Positions 52,837-61,338 of a DNA stretch of 64,000 nucleotides are shown in pieces. The translations under genes and the position numbers were made by a program. Source of the stretch: Melioribacteraceae bacterium (lineage in GTDB: Bacteria; Bacteroidota; Ignavibacteria; Ignavibacteriales; Melioribacteraceae); the NCBI GenBank assembly GCA_024103215.1, contig JAGFIY010000127.1:1-64000 (forward strand), read 5' to 3'. A model generated the notes under the pieces. The model saw only the letters and a program-made list of their open reading frames with translations. It was not told where the DNA came from and did no database searches. Position 1 is the first letter of the stretch. The number at the start of each line of letters is the position of its first letter.

Positions 52837-54975
52837 ATGATCGACGAAAAAGAATTACAGATTAAATATTTTCACAAACAGAATTTTATAAACCGAGATT
52901 TAAGCTGGCTTGAATTCAACCGCAGAGTTCTGCAAGAAGCTTTAGATAAGAACCTTCCGATACTAGAGCGGGTAAAATTCATCTCAATCTTTTTCTCAAA
53001 TCTTGATGAATTTTATATGATTCGCGTGGCTGGATTAAAAGAACAGGTTTTAGCCGATGTAATTGAACCTACTATTGACGGACTTACACCAAGAGAACAG
53101 TTAATCGAAATTCGAGAAATAGTTAACGAAATGCTCAACCAAATAAATGCTCTTTGGGAAGATGAAATTATTCCGGAGCTTGAAAAATCGGGGATTTATT
53201 TTAAAGCATACAACGATTTAAATGAACACGAAAAAAAATCGGTAGATGAATTTTTCAATAAAGAAATTTATCCGGTACTAACTCCGCTTGCCTTCGATCC
53301 AGGAAGACCTTTTCCTTACATTTCAAACCTTAGTTTGAGTGTTGCTGTTTTCATAAAAAAGGCAGGTGGGGAAAATCATTTTGCAAGGGTTAAAATTCCT
53401 GGAATTCTGCCGCGTGTATTGAAACTTGACTCAATCCTAAAACCCGAAAACGGATCAGCATCCACCCAACAGATCCAATATATTTGGATTGATGATATAA
53501 TCAAAAACAATTTGAACACATTATTCCCCGGGCTCGAAATTCAACATGCTCATCTCTTTCGTTTAACGCGAGATACCGATATTGAAATTCAAGAAGATGA
53601 AGCAGATGATTTGCTGGAAGAAATTCAAGAAAATATAAGAAGAAGGAAATTCGGTAAAGTTGTTAGGCTCGAAGTTGAGAGAACAATGCCCGATTTTATG
53701 CTTGATGTGTTGATAGAAAATTTGGAAATAACAAAATTCGATCTTCAAATAATTAATGGGCAATTGGGTCTAAGCGATTTAATAAAAATCTACGAACTGC
53801 CATTTCACCATCTAAAGGAAAAACCACTGCATCCTTTTACGTTGCCAACAATTGAAGAAGATGAGAATATTTTTTCTTTAATTAAAAAGAATGATATTCT
53901 GCTTCATCATCCATACGATTCGTTTTCTCCGGTTATCGATTTTATTAAAACCGCTTCGGAAGATCCTGATGTTCTGGCTATCAAACAAACTCTGTATAGA
54001 GTTGGTCCTAATTCTCCTATAATAAAATATTTGATTGAAGCCGCTGAAAGAAAAAAGCAGGTTGCCGTTCTCGTTGAACTTAAAGCAAGATTCGATGAGG
54101 AAAACAATATTTTTTGGGCTCGCGAGTTGGAAAAATCTGGGGTCCATGTGGTTTATGGATTGGTTGGTTTAAAAACGCATGCTAAAATGTCTCTTGTTGT
54201 CAGGAAAGAAATCGACGGTGTTAAAAGGTATGTCCATCTCGGAACGGGAAATTATAATGCACAAACAGCAAAACTATATACTGATCTAGGTTTGTTCACC
54301 TCCGACCCGGATTTGTGTGCAGATGTTTCGGAGGTTTTTAATTATCTAACCGGCTATTCACAGCAGAATAATTTTAGGAAATTAATTGTTGCCCCGATTA
54401 ACACTCGCCAAAAGTTTCTTGAAATGATTTACCGGGAAATCGAAAATGTAAAACAAGGTTTTAAGGGACATTTAATTTTTAAAATGAACTCACTCGTCGA
54501 TCCGACAATTATATCTGCTCTGTATGATGCAAGCGAGGCTGGAGTTAGAATTGATTTGATAGTAAGAGGAATCTGCTGTCTGATTCCGCAAAAAAACGGA
54601 TTAAGTGATAAAATATTTGTTAAAAGCATTGTCGGTAGATTTTTGGAGCACAGTAGAATTTACTACTTCTATAACAAAGACGAAGAAGAAGTATATCTTA
54701 GTTCGGCGGATTTGATGCAGCGAAATCTTGACAGAAGAGTAGAAACTACTTTCCCAATTCACAATAAAGAAATTAAAGAAAGAATCATCAATGAAATTCT
54801 AAATAATTATTTGAAGGACGATATCAAATCAAGAGTATTGCTTCCTACCGGGAAATATGTTTTTAATCAAGGTATAAACGGAAACGAAGCATTTAATGTT
54901 CAAGAATTTTTAATGCAGAGAGAAACTCCAAAAGAAACAGCAACAATAAAACATCGCGAAAAATCTATTAGCTGA
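52837..54975 (+). CDS. ppk: Polyphosphate kinase 1
   Basis: PPK1 builds polyphosphate from ATP through a phospho-histidine. The 712-residue protein has the N domain opening [19 protein letters not shown], the H domain, and catalytic domains C1 and C2: [35 protein letters not shown] with phospho-acceptor His448, [19 protein letters not shown] with His467, and [27 protein letters not shown] follows near the end. It is complete. Its 3' end overlaps the convergent feoB gene by 8 bp. Confidence 0.97.
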   Translation: MIDEKELQIKYFHKQNFINRDLSWLEFNRRVLQEALDKNLPILERVKFISIFFSNLDEFYMIRVAGLKEQVLADVIEPTIDGLTPREQLIEIREIVNEMLNQINALWEDEIIPELEKSGIYFKAYNDLNEHEKKSVDEFFNKEIYPVLTPLAFDPGRPFPYISNLSLSVAVFIKKAGGENHFARVKIPGILPRVLKLDSILKPENGSASTQQIQYIWIDDIIKNNLNTLFPGLEIQHAHLFRLTRDTDIEIQEDEADDLLEEIQENIRRRKFGKVVRLEVERTMPDFMLDVLIENLEITKFDLQIINGQLGLSDLIKIYELPFHHLKEKPLHPFTLPTIEEDENIFSLIKKNDILLHHPYDSFSPVIDFIKTASEDPDVLAIKQTLYRVGPNSPIIKYLIEAAERKKQVAVLVELKARFDEENNIFWARELEKSGVHVVYGLVGLKTHAKMSLVVRKEIDGVKRYVHLGTGNYNAQTAKLYTDLGLFTSDPDLCADVSEVFNYLTGYSQQNNFRKLIVAPINTRQKFLEMIYREIENVKQGFKGHLIFKMNSLVDPTIISALYDASEAGVRIDLIVRGICCLIPQKNGLSDKIFVKSIVGRFLEHSRIYYFYNKDEEEVYLSSADLMQRNLDRRVETTFPIHNKEIKERIINEILNNYLKDDIKSRVLLPTGKYVFNQGINGNEAFNVQEFLMQRETPKETATIKHREKSIS

Positions 54976-56383
54976 AAATTCTCCACAATTGAGTAACAAC
55001 AAAACAGACAAAAAAGCCCATCACAAGGGGCAGAATCGCTGAAACAATTGTCCATTTCATGCTTCCGGTCTCTTTATAAATTGTATAAATGGTTGTAGAA
55101 CAAGGATTATGAATAAGGCTGAACAACATAACATTGATTCCTGTTAAAACAGTCCAGCCTCCGGCTGTTAAAATAGAAGCCGTATCTTGTAAAGAATCCA
55201 TTTCAAACATAACTCCCGTTCCTTGTCCCAATTCCGCTAAACCGGTCGTAAGCACAGTCAGCATTAGTATTGTAGGAATGACAATTTCATTTGCGGGAAT
55301 CGCAATAACGTATGCAAGTATTATTACCCCGTTTAAACCGATAAAAATTGCCACCGGATCAACAGCGAAAATAAAATGTTCCGCTAAACTTAAATCGTTT
55401 AGTGAAATGTTAGAAATCGACCAAATAACTAATCCCGCCGGAATAGCAAATACAATTGCACGCCACAAAACTATCAAAGTTCGATCGATCAACGACGTGT
55501 ACAGAGTTTGTAAAACTCTCGGCGGTCTGTAAGGTGGCAATTCTAAGGTAAAAGTTGATGCTTCGCCTTTTAGGACAGACTTTGAAAGAAACCAAGACAC
55601 GAGTAAACTTAGAACAATTCCCAATAATGCAACAGCCACAACAGATAAAGCCGCAGCCATTCCGGCAATTTCTGAAGGAACTAAAGCGCCTATAAAAATT
55701 GTAGCTATGAGAATTTGTGTGGGCCATCTTCCATTGCACAACGAAAAGTTGTTTGTGATAATTGCAATCAATCGTTCTCGAGGACTATCGATAATTCTTG
55801 CTGCCACAACTCCTGCTGCATTGCAGCCAAATCCCATACTCATAGTTAAAGCTTGTTTTCCGTGTGCACCGGCAGCTTTAAAAAACCGATCCAAATTGAA
55901 CGCAACGCGGGGAAGGTATCCTAAATCTTCGAGCAAAGTAAAGATCGGGAAAAATATTGCCATAGGAGGAAGCATCACACTTATAACCCAAGCCATTGCG
56001 AGATATGCACCGTCGATCAATAAACCATCCAACCACCAAACAAGTCCGATATCGGCAGAGAATGATTTCAGAACAGGGTGAACTGTATCCAGAAGTAAAT
56101 AAGAGAGCCATTGCGAAGGATAATTAGATCCTTCGATTGTGACCCATAAAACTAGGGAAAGTATAAGAAACATCAGTGGAAATCCCCAGATTTTACTTGT
56201 TACAATTCTGTCGATAAATCTATCAAGATCAAATTTTGATTTTCTGTCTTGTAAGACTATTGATTTATTAGCTATTTCCGAAGCTTCTGTATAGAGAGAT
56301 TCCATCAGCGAATCGTGGAAGTTCTCCCCCATTTCCCAACGCAGGTTATTTACTGCAGCAATTATTTTGTCTTTATTTTTCAT
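54968..56383 (-). CDS. feoB: Ferrous iron transporter FeoB, membrane (C-terminal) part
   Basis: This 471-residue protein is the permease half of a split FeoB. It carries gate motifs with [16 protein letters not shown] and [16 protein letters not shown] (gate 1), and [19 protein letters not shown] (gate 2). About eight to nine membrane helices are present. In most bacteria it is joined to the GTPase domain; here a 13-bp gap and separate start separate the two. Fe(II) enters through this part under G-domain control. It is the last gene of a four-gene iron operon. Confidence 0.93.
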   Translation of the reverse strand: MKNKDKIIAAVNNLRWEMGENFHDSLMESLYTEASEIANKSIVLQDRKSKFDLDRFIDRIVTSKIWGFPLMFLILSLVLWVTIEGSNYPSQWLSYLLLDTVHPVLKSFSADIGLVWWLDGLLIDGAYLAMAWVISVMLPPMAIFFPIFTLLEDLGYLPRVAFNLDRFFKAAGAHGKQALTMSMGFGCNAAGVVAARIIDSPRERLIAIITNNFSLCNGRWPTQILIATIFIGALVPSEIAGMAAALSVVAVALLGIVLSLLVSWFLSKSVLKGEASTFTLELPPYRPPRVLQTLYTSLIDRTLIVLWRAIVFAIPAGLVIWSISNISLNDLSLAEHFIFAVDPVAIFIGLNGVIILAYVIAIPANEIVIPTILMLTVLTTGLAELGQGTGVMFEMDSLQDTASILTAGGWTVLTGINVMLFSLIHNPCSTTIYTIYKETGSMKWTIVSAILPLVMGFFVCFVVTQLWRIFS

Positions 56384-56396
56384 TTTAACCGAAATT

Positions 56397-57200
56397 TTAT
56401 ATTAGTTCATTGTTAACCGTCAGTTTATCTTTTATTGTAAGCGAGCTTAATTCCCCGGAATTAACCGCATCAATGATACTTTGATCACCTTCGAGAAGTC
56501 TCATTGCAACCCATCTTAAGTTCGGTGTATCGGGGAATTCTTCTTTTAATACTTCAATCAATTTATCCAGCGCTTTTGAAATTTTAGGATCGAGAGCTTT
56601 TATTTTTTTCGGTCTTCCTTTGTATCTGCCCAGTGCAACCTCTTCAATAGCAGCTAATAAATTGTTTATACCTTGCTTTTCTCTTGCTATGGTTGCAACT
56701 ACAGGTACTCCTAATTCTTTCGCGAGACGTTTTTCATCAATATGGACCCCTCTACGTTCAGCCTCGTCCACAAGATTGAGACAAACAACAGTTTTGTCGG
56801 TTATCTCCAACACTTGGAGAACTAAATTTAAATTTCTTTCCAATCTTGTTGCATCGACCACAACGACAGTTACATTCGGTTTGCCGAAGAGAATAAAATT
56901 TCGTGCGACTTCCTCATCGGCACTTGTTGAAAGCAGAGAATATGTACCGGGAAGATCAACGAGCTTATAAAATTTGTTGTTGTACTCAAATCCACCCTCT
57001 GCTCTGGTGACGGTTTTCCCTGGCCAATTTCCCGTATGCTGTTTCAAGCCGGTTAAACTGTTGAAGACCGTACTTTTCCCTGTGTTCGGATTTCCGGCTA
57101 ATGCTACAACATAATCGAAGTTATCCATCTTAATACCTAATTTTTTAAGATGGGCTTCGTTATACACTGGACAGTTTTCACATTTAGACTGCATATTCAT
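56397..57200 (-). CDS. feoB: FeoB GTPase (N-terminal) part
   Basis: This 267-residue protein contains the FeoB G domain and helical GDI domain as a stand-alone subunit. G motifs are [15 protein letters not shown] (G1), a [13 protein letters not shown] switch [11 protein letters not shown] (G3), [14 protein letters not shown] (G4, NxxD) and [15 protein letters not shown]. The N-terminus has CENCPVY, a CxxC not found in the E. coli protein. No membrane helix is present. It overlaps the regulator-FeoA gene by 17 bp. Confidence 0.94.
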   Translation of the reverse strand: MNMQSKCENCPVYNEAHLKKLGIKMDNFDYVVALAGNPNTGKSTVFNSLTGLKQHTGNWPGKTVTRAEGGFEYNNKFYKLVDLPGTYSLLSTSADEEVARNFILFGKPNVTVVVVDATRLERNLNLVLQVLEITDKTVVCLNLVDEAERRGVHIDEKRLAKELGVPVVATIAREKQGINNLLAAIEEVALGRYKGRPKKIKALDPKISKALDKLIEVLKEEFPDTPNLRWVAMRLLEGDQSIIDAVNSGELSSLTIKDKLTVNNELI

Positions 57201-58227
57201 CTTCTGTCGTTTTTATTTTTTCTATGTAAATCATTTCTGCTTGGTTTTTTCTGATCGCAAGCATTGTTCCACGGACTCGATAACCTAACGGATCGCCCAG
57301 GGGATTTTCCATTTCAATTTCAATAGTAGTTCCGGGAATGATTCCAAAATCCATCAGCCTTCTTCGCTGACTTCCTCTGCAGTTCGAAGCCAATCCAATC
57401 ACTTTTGCTTTTTCGCCAGGTTTTAAATTGGAGAGATTTAATCTATTAGTTACCGGAGTATATTCTTGTTCCTGCTTTTTTACCGTGATGTTTTCAGCAA
57501 CGATCGGACTGATTTTTACTTCTTCTCCGTCTGCCTCGATAACGATTCTGTCATCAGATTTTCTTAAAACAGTAAAATCCATGCCCAAGTAAAAACCAAA
57601 GGCTAAAATTTGTGAATAGACTGCTTTCGGTTCGTCCTCGATGTGCACTATTGTTCCAACATCTCCTTGAGTAAGTTTGTTTAGTGTTATACCACTCATC
57701 TTCGGAATTGTACCGTCTGCTAGAGGAATTGGATCTCCGTGAGGATCAAGCACCGGATTTCCTATTCTCGCAGCTAGTTTGTCGGTTTCTTCTTTGCTGA
57801 GAAAATGTTCAACAATTTCTGCTCTGTCGTGCCAATCAAGTTGATGAACGCTCGTTTCGTCGGCAAGATATCTTTCCCATAATCTATGAACTCGTATAAC
57901 TTTTAGTGCGTATGATCTTCCTTCATCGGTTAGAGTAATCTTTTCATTTTCCATTTTAACCAAATTCATTTCATCCATCTGCTCAAAAATTTTTGCTGCC
58001 TCATCGGCATTAATCCCCAAATTTCCCGCGAGTGCATTGAGTGTGCAGATAAGGTGTTTGTATTCACAGTCATATATAAACTTCAATCCATTTTCTATAA
58101 GCATTTTTCTGCTGTCGATACGGCGTTTTTTCCAACGGTTGTACATTCCGTTTTCCGGCAAAAAGATAAACGCCAATAAACCGGCAAAAATTAAAGCAAA
58201 TGCAAGGGCAATAATTTGATCAATCAT
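57184..58227 (-). CDS. Membrane-anchored DtxR-like / FeoA fusion protein
   Basis: This 347-residue protein has an unusual order. An N-terminal membrane helix (about 4-24, IIALAFALIFAGLLAFIFL) and a basic stretch (RWKKRRIDSRK) lead into a DtxR-type winged helix (about 45-110). The metal/dimer domain (VHRLWERYL, RAEIVEHFLSKEE, DPHGDPIP) is next, then an SH3/FeoA-like domain (about 180-255) and a second FeoA domain (about 265-345, SNLKPGEKAKVIGL, RRRLMDFGIIPGTTIEI). FeoA normally supports FeoB at the membrane. The metal site retains Glu-x-x-Glu-His but has Asn where soluble relatives have Asp/Met. It may be a membrane iron sensor for FeoB rather than a DNA-binding repressor; that is inference. 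Confidence 0.85.
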   Translation of the reverse strand: MIDQIIALAFALIFAGLLAFIFLPENGMYNRWKKRRIDSRKMLIENGLKFIYDCEYKHLICTLNALAGNLGINADEAAKIFEQMDEMNLVKMENEKITLTDEGRSYALKVIRVHRLWERYLADETSVHQLDWHDRAEIVEHFLSKEETDKLAARIGNPVLDPHGDPIPLADGTIPKMSGITLNKLTQGDVGTIVHIEDEPKAVYSQILAFGFYLGMDFTVLRKSDDRIVIEADGEEVKISPIVAENITVKKQEQEYTPVTNRLNLSNLKPGEKAKVIGLASNCRGSQRRRLMDFGIIPGTTIEIEMENPLGDPLGYRVRGTMLAIRKNQAEMIYIEKIKTTEDEYAV

Positions 58228-58894
58228 CCTTAGCCTCCAATTCCGTCACAAAAATCCTTTCTGCAATTTTACTGCTTAAAGCCTGTGTTCTACCTGCAAC
58301 TTCAACAAAAACCGAATCGTCAAATTCCAATCTATCACTTAAATAAATTTCCGAATAGAGCGAAATTCCAAGTCTGCTGAAATACTTCATCAACTCGAAG
58401 CTTTCATCATCAAATCTTACAATCCGATATTTTTTCTTAATTTGACTCTCTTTTAACGAAACAACCGCTGGAGTATGAGGAAACTCACCTAATTTATTTG
58501 GAATCGGATGTCCGTGCGGATCGAACTTCGGATAGTGAAGATATTTATCAATTGCATCTATTAATTTCTCTGAAGTTAAATGCTCAAGTTTTTCCGCTTC
58601 TTCGTGAACTTCTCCCCAATCAAGTTTTAGAACATCCATCAAAAATACTTCCCACAAACGATGTCGTCTCAAAAGATTCAAGGCAAGCTTTTCGCCTTTT
58701 TTTGTAATTGTTGCACCCCTATAAGCTTCGTATTTAATAAAACCTTGGTTAGCAAGTTTTTTCCCCATATCGCTAACAGCAGCTTTGGATACGTTTAATT
58801 TTCCGGCAAGATAAGTAGCCGAAACATTTTTGCCATTCCGCTGCTGATCTGTATAAATGGCTTTTATATAATCTTCTTTTGAGATAGTTGACAT
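58220..58894 (-). CDS. DtxR/MntR-family metal-dependent transcriptional regulator
   Basis: This 224-residue repressor has a winged helix (about 1-70: EDYIKAIYTDQQR, VSATYLAGKLNVSKAAVSDM), a metal/dimer domain (HRLWEVFL, WGEVHEEAEKLEHLTSE) and an FeoA/SH3 C-terminal domain (about 150-224). The metal ligands (Asp in EDY, His in RRHRLW, then Glu-x-x-Glu-His) follow the MntR pattern; DtxR has Met and Cys at two of these. It heads an operon with FeoB, so iron is still the likely signal. The ATG at 58894 is preferred to an in-frame TTG at 58921, which lies at the operator. Confidence 0.9.
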   Translation of the reverse strand: MSTISKEDYIKAIYTDQQRNGKNVSATYLAGKLNVSKAAVSDMGKKLANQGFIKYEAYRGATITKKGEKLALNLLRRHRLWEVFLMDVLKLDWGEVHEEAEKLEHLTSEKLIDAIDKYLHYPKFDPHGHPIPNKLGEFPHTPAVVSLKESQIKKKYRIVRFDDESFELMKYFSRLGISLYSEIYLSDRLEFDDSVFVEVAGRTQALSSKIAERIFVTELEAKDD

Positions 58895-58921
58895 TTTCTG
58901 ACATATATTTTGACCAAGCAA

Positions 58922-58950
58922 ATTTAAGTATACTTAAATTATTTGTCAAG
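58922..58950 (-). promoter_or_regulatory. Promoter and 20-bp palindromic operator of the feo operon
   Basis: On the minus strand TTGACA (plus positions 58945-58950) and TAAATT (58922-58927) are spaced by 17 bp. A perfect 20-bp palindrome, half-sites AATTTAAGTA and TACTTAAATT (58922-58941), covers the -10 box and most of the spacer. This is the expected geometry of a DtxR-family operator, and the regulator gene starts 28 bp away, so autoregulation is likely. Confidence 0.8.
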
Positions 58951-59083
58951 ATACTTATATATTTTTATTAAACGCACTAACTGGTTTGGTGTAAAGGTTA
59001 ATGGGATGTTAATCAGAGTTTTTTTTTGTAGGTTTGTTTATTATAGTATACAAAAAATATCGTTTTGAAAGGAAGGATTAAAG

Positions 59084-60175
59084 ATGATCGTAAGTAAAAA
59101 TGTAATAATAGAATCTTTAAGTAATGTGATGGATCCTGATCTTAATAAGGATTTAGTAACATTAAATATGGTAAAAGACGTTAAAATTGAGGGTAATAAA
59201 ATCGACGTAATTATTGAACTAACTACTCCAGCCTGTCCATTGAAGGATAAAATAAAGGATGACTGCATCACAGCTATAAAATCGAAAGTTGATAACAATT
59301 TCCAAATCAATGTTAATATGACAGCAAAAGTTTCGACGAGCCGGGATCCTTTGAAGAATGCCGTTCTGCCGGGAGTAAAAAACACGATAGCTGTTGCTTC
59401 GGGTAAAGGTGGAGTTGGTAAAAGTACGGTTGCAGTGAATTTAGCAGTTGCCCTTGCAAAGGAAGGCGCAAAAGTAGGTTTGATTGATGCAGATATTTAC
59501 GGACCAAGTATTCCATTGATGCTAGGAGTAAGCGGCAAACCTAAAATGTCGCAAGTAGGCAACGAAAATAAGATTGAACCTCTTACAAATTTCGGATTAA
59601 AACTTATGTCTATTGGATTTTTAATTGACGATGATAATCCGGTAATTTGGCGCGGACCAATGGCAAGCGGTGCTATAAAACAATTTATGAGTGATGTCAA
59701 TTGGGGTGAATTAGATTATTTAATTTTTGATCTTCCCCCGGGAACGGGCGATATACAATTGACACTCGTTCAAACTATTCCGCTTACCGGAGCAATAATT
59801 GTGACAACTCCTCAGGATGTATCTTTAATCGATGCAAGAAAAGGATTGAAAATGTTTGAACGAGTTAATGTTCCGGTTTTCGGGATCGTTGAAAACATGA
59901 GTTATTTTATCGCTCCGGACACACAGAAACGTTATGACATTTTTGGGTCTGGAGGTGGAGAAAAACTTGCTGCGGAACTAAATAGCAGATTCCTGGGTGA
60001 AATTCCAATTGATCCTCGAATTAGAGAGGGCGGAGATACCGGGAAACCGATTGTTGAACTGATGCCCGATTCAGAGAACACACAAAAGATTTTTGAGATA
60101 GCTAGAAACCTTGCTTCTCAAATAAGTATAGTAAACGAAGAAAATACATCCTCGGATGTAGAAATTGAGATTTAA
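59084..60175 (+). CDS. mrp: Mrp/NBP35-family Fe-S carrier ATPase
   Basis: This 363-residue cytoplasmic P-loop ATPase carries Fe-S clusters to targets. An N-terminal MIP18/DUF59 domain (about 5-85) is followed by the ATPase: TIAVASGKGGVGKSTVAVNL (deviant Walker A), GLIDADIYGPSIPLMLG, FDLPPGTGDIQLT and VENMSYF. After VENMSYF most Mrp proteins have CPxC; here IAPDTQKRYDIFG lacks both cysteines, as in some other Bacteroidetes-group proteins. AAGGAAGG precedes the ATG. It is followed 16 bp later by an Nfu-type gene. Confidence 0.94.
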   Translation: MIVSKNVIIESLSNVMDPDLNKDLVTLNMVKDVKIEGNKIDVIIELTTPACPLKDKIKDDCITAIKSKVDNNFQINVNMTAKVSTSRDPLKNAVLPGVKNTIAVASGKGGVGKSTVAVNLAVALAKEGAKVGLIDADIYGPSIPLMLGVSGKPKMSQVGNENKIEPLTNFGLKLMSIGFLIDDDNPVIWRGPMASGAIKQFMSDVNWGELDYLIFDLPPGTGDIQLTLVQTIPLTGAIIVTTPQDVSLIDARKGLKMFERVNVPVFGIVENMSYFIAPDTQKRYDIFGSGGGEKLAAELNSRFLGEIPIDPRIREGGDTGKPIVELMPDSENTQKIFEIARNLASQISIVNEENTSSDVEIEI

Positions 60176-60191
60176 TTTTTTTGGAGCAATA

Positions 60192-60425
60192 ATGAACGAC
60201 ATGAAACAAAAAGTTGAGTCAGCTCTTGAAACAATCCGCCCGTATCTGAAGGCAGACGGCGGAGATGTTGAGCTGATCAATATTAGCGAAGATGGTGTAG
60301 TTGAGGTAAGATTAACCGGAGCATGTGTTGGATGCCCAATGTCGCAAATGACATTAAGAGCCGGGGTCGAACGAGCAGTTATTCGTGAAGTTCCCGGAAT
60401 TAGAAGAGTTGAAGCAGTTAATTAA
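60192..60425 (+). CDS. nfuA: NifU-like (Nfu) Fe-S carrier domain protein
   Basis: This 77-residue protein is a single NifU C-terminal domain that carries a [4Fe-4S] cluster on GACVGCPMSQMTL (Cys45, Cys48). It opens VESALETIRPYLKADGGDVEL. The ATG at 60192 follows GGAG and is preferred over an in-frame start at 60165 inside mrp. Its pairing with mrp, and the nearby sufB, suggest one Fe-S pathway, and this small scaffold may load Mrp. Confidence 0.93.
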   Translation: MNDMKQKVESALETIRPYLKADGGDVELINISEDGVVEVRLTGACVGCPMSQMTLRAGVERAVIREVPGIRRVEAVN

Positions 60426-60443
60426 AAAACTTATAGGATCTAA

Positions 60444-61199
60444 ATGAGAAGAAAAGTTATTGCAGGTAACTGGAAGATGAATAATGACCTTTCAGGGTCA
60501 ATCTCTTTAATTTCCGCTATTAAAAACGGGTTATCGGAGAAAGGCACAGATAATTTGGTCATCATAGCACCCCCATATACTTCATTGGAAACAGCATGTG
60601 CTTTGATTAAAGATACTGAGATAAAGCTCTCTGCACAAAATATGCATTTTGAAGAAAGCGGAGCTTTTACCGGTGAAATTTCAGCTGGCATGTTGAAAAG
60701 TGCGGGTTGTGAGTATGTAATTCTGGGTCATTCCGAAAGAAGGACAATTTTCAGTGAAACAGACGAAATCATCAATAAGAAACTAAAAAAAGCCCTTTCA
60801 TCGGAATTACTTCCGATTTTCTGTATCGGCGAAACTTTGGAAGAAAGAGAGAGCGGTAAAACTAATTCAATAGTTGAGAGACAAATTAGCTCCGGATTGG
60901 ACGGAATTTCTGAATCTGATTTTAATAAGATAATAATAGCTTACGAACCTGTTTGGGCAATTGGAACCGGAAAAACTGCCACACCAGATCAGGCACAGGA
61001 AGTTCATAAATTTATTAGAAATCTTATAGAAAAAATTTATTCCAAAAATTCGGCAGAAAAATGCATTATTCTATACGGCGGCAGCGTAAAACCGGATAAT
61101 TCTGCGGAATTGCTGTCTCAAAATGATATTGATGGGGCTTTAGTCGGCGGTGCATGTTTAAAATCATATTCTTTTCTCGAAATAATTTACTCAGTTTAA
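60444..61199 (+). CDS. tpiA: Triosephosphate isomerase
   Basis: TpiA interconverts dihydroxyacetone phosphate and glyceraldehyde 3-phosphate in glycolysis. The 251-residue barrel has GNWKMN with Lys11, ILGHSERR with His96, AYEPVWAIGTGKTATP with Glu168, and LYGGSVKPDN and GALVGGACL for phosphate binding. It is 18 bp after nfuA and ends at a terminator. Confidence 0.97.
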   Translation: MRRKVIAGNWKMNNDLSGSISLISAIKNGLSEKGTDNLVIIAPPYTSLETACALIKDTEIKLSAQNMHFEESGAFTGEISAGMLKSAGCEYVILGHSERRTIFSETDEIINKKLKKALSSELLPIFCIGETLEERESGKTNSIVERQISSGLDGISESDFNKIIIAYEPVWAIGTGKTATPDQAQEVHKFIRNLIEKIYSKNSAEKCIILYGGSVKPDNSAELLSQNDIDGALVGGACLKSYSFLEIIYSV

Positions 61200-61205
61200 G
61201 GTTTG

Positions 61206-61245
61206 GGCGAGCGTAAATTTTCGTTCGCCTAAGTTTTTGTTTTTT
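61206..61245 (+). terminator. Terminator after tpiA
   Basis: An 8-bp stem (GGCGAGCG / CGTTCGCC, one G-U pair) with loop TAAATTTT is followed by TTTTTGTTTTTT. Confidence 0.85.
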
Positions 61246-61338
61246 AATAAGTTAGCAAGATTTCGTCTCAAAAAATCAATTGATTTCCCCTCCTTTTTTT
61301 ATTATCTTAAATGTCTTTATTTTTTACTTTCATACAGA

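Noticed and set aside
61237-61338. N-terminal extension of the GH2-like protein
   Set aside because: It overlaps the tpiA terminator and precedes a standard signal peptide that starts at 61339.
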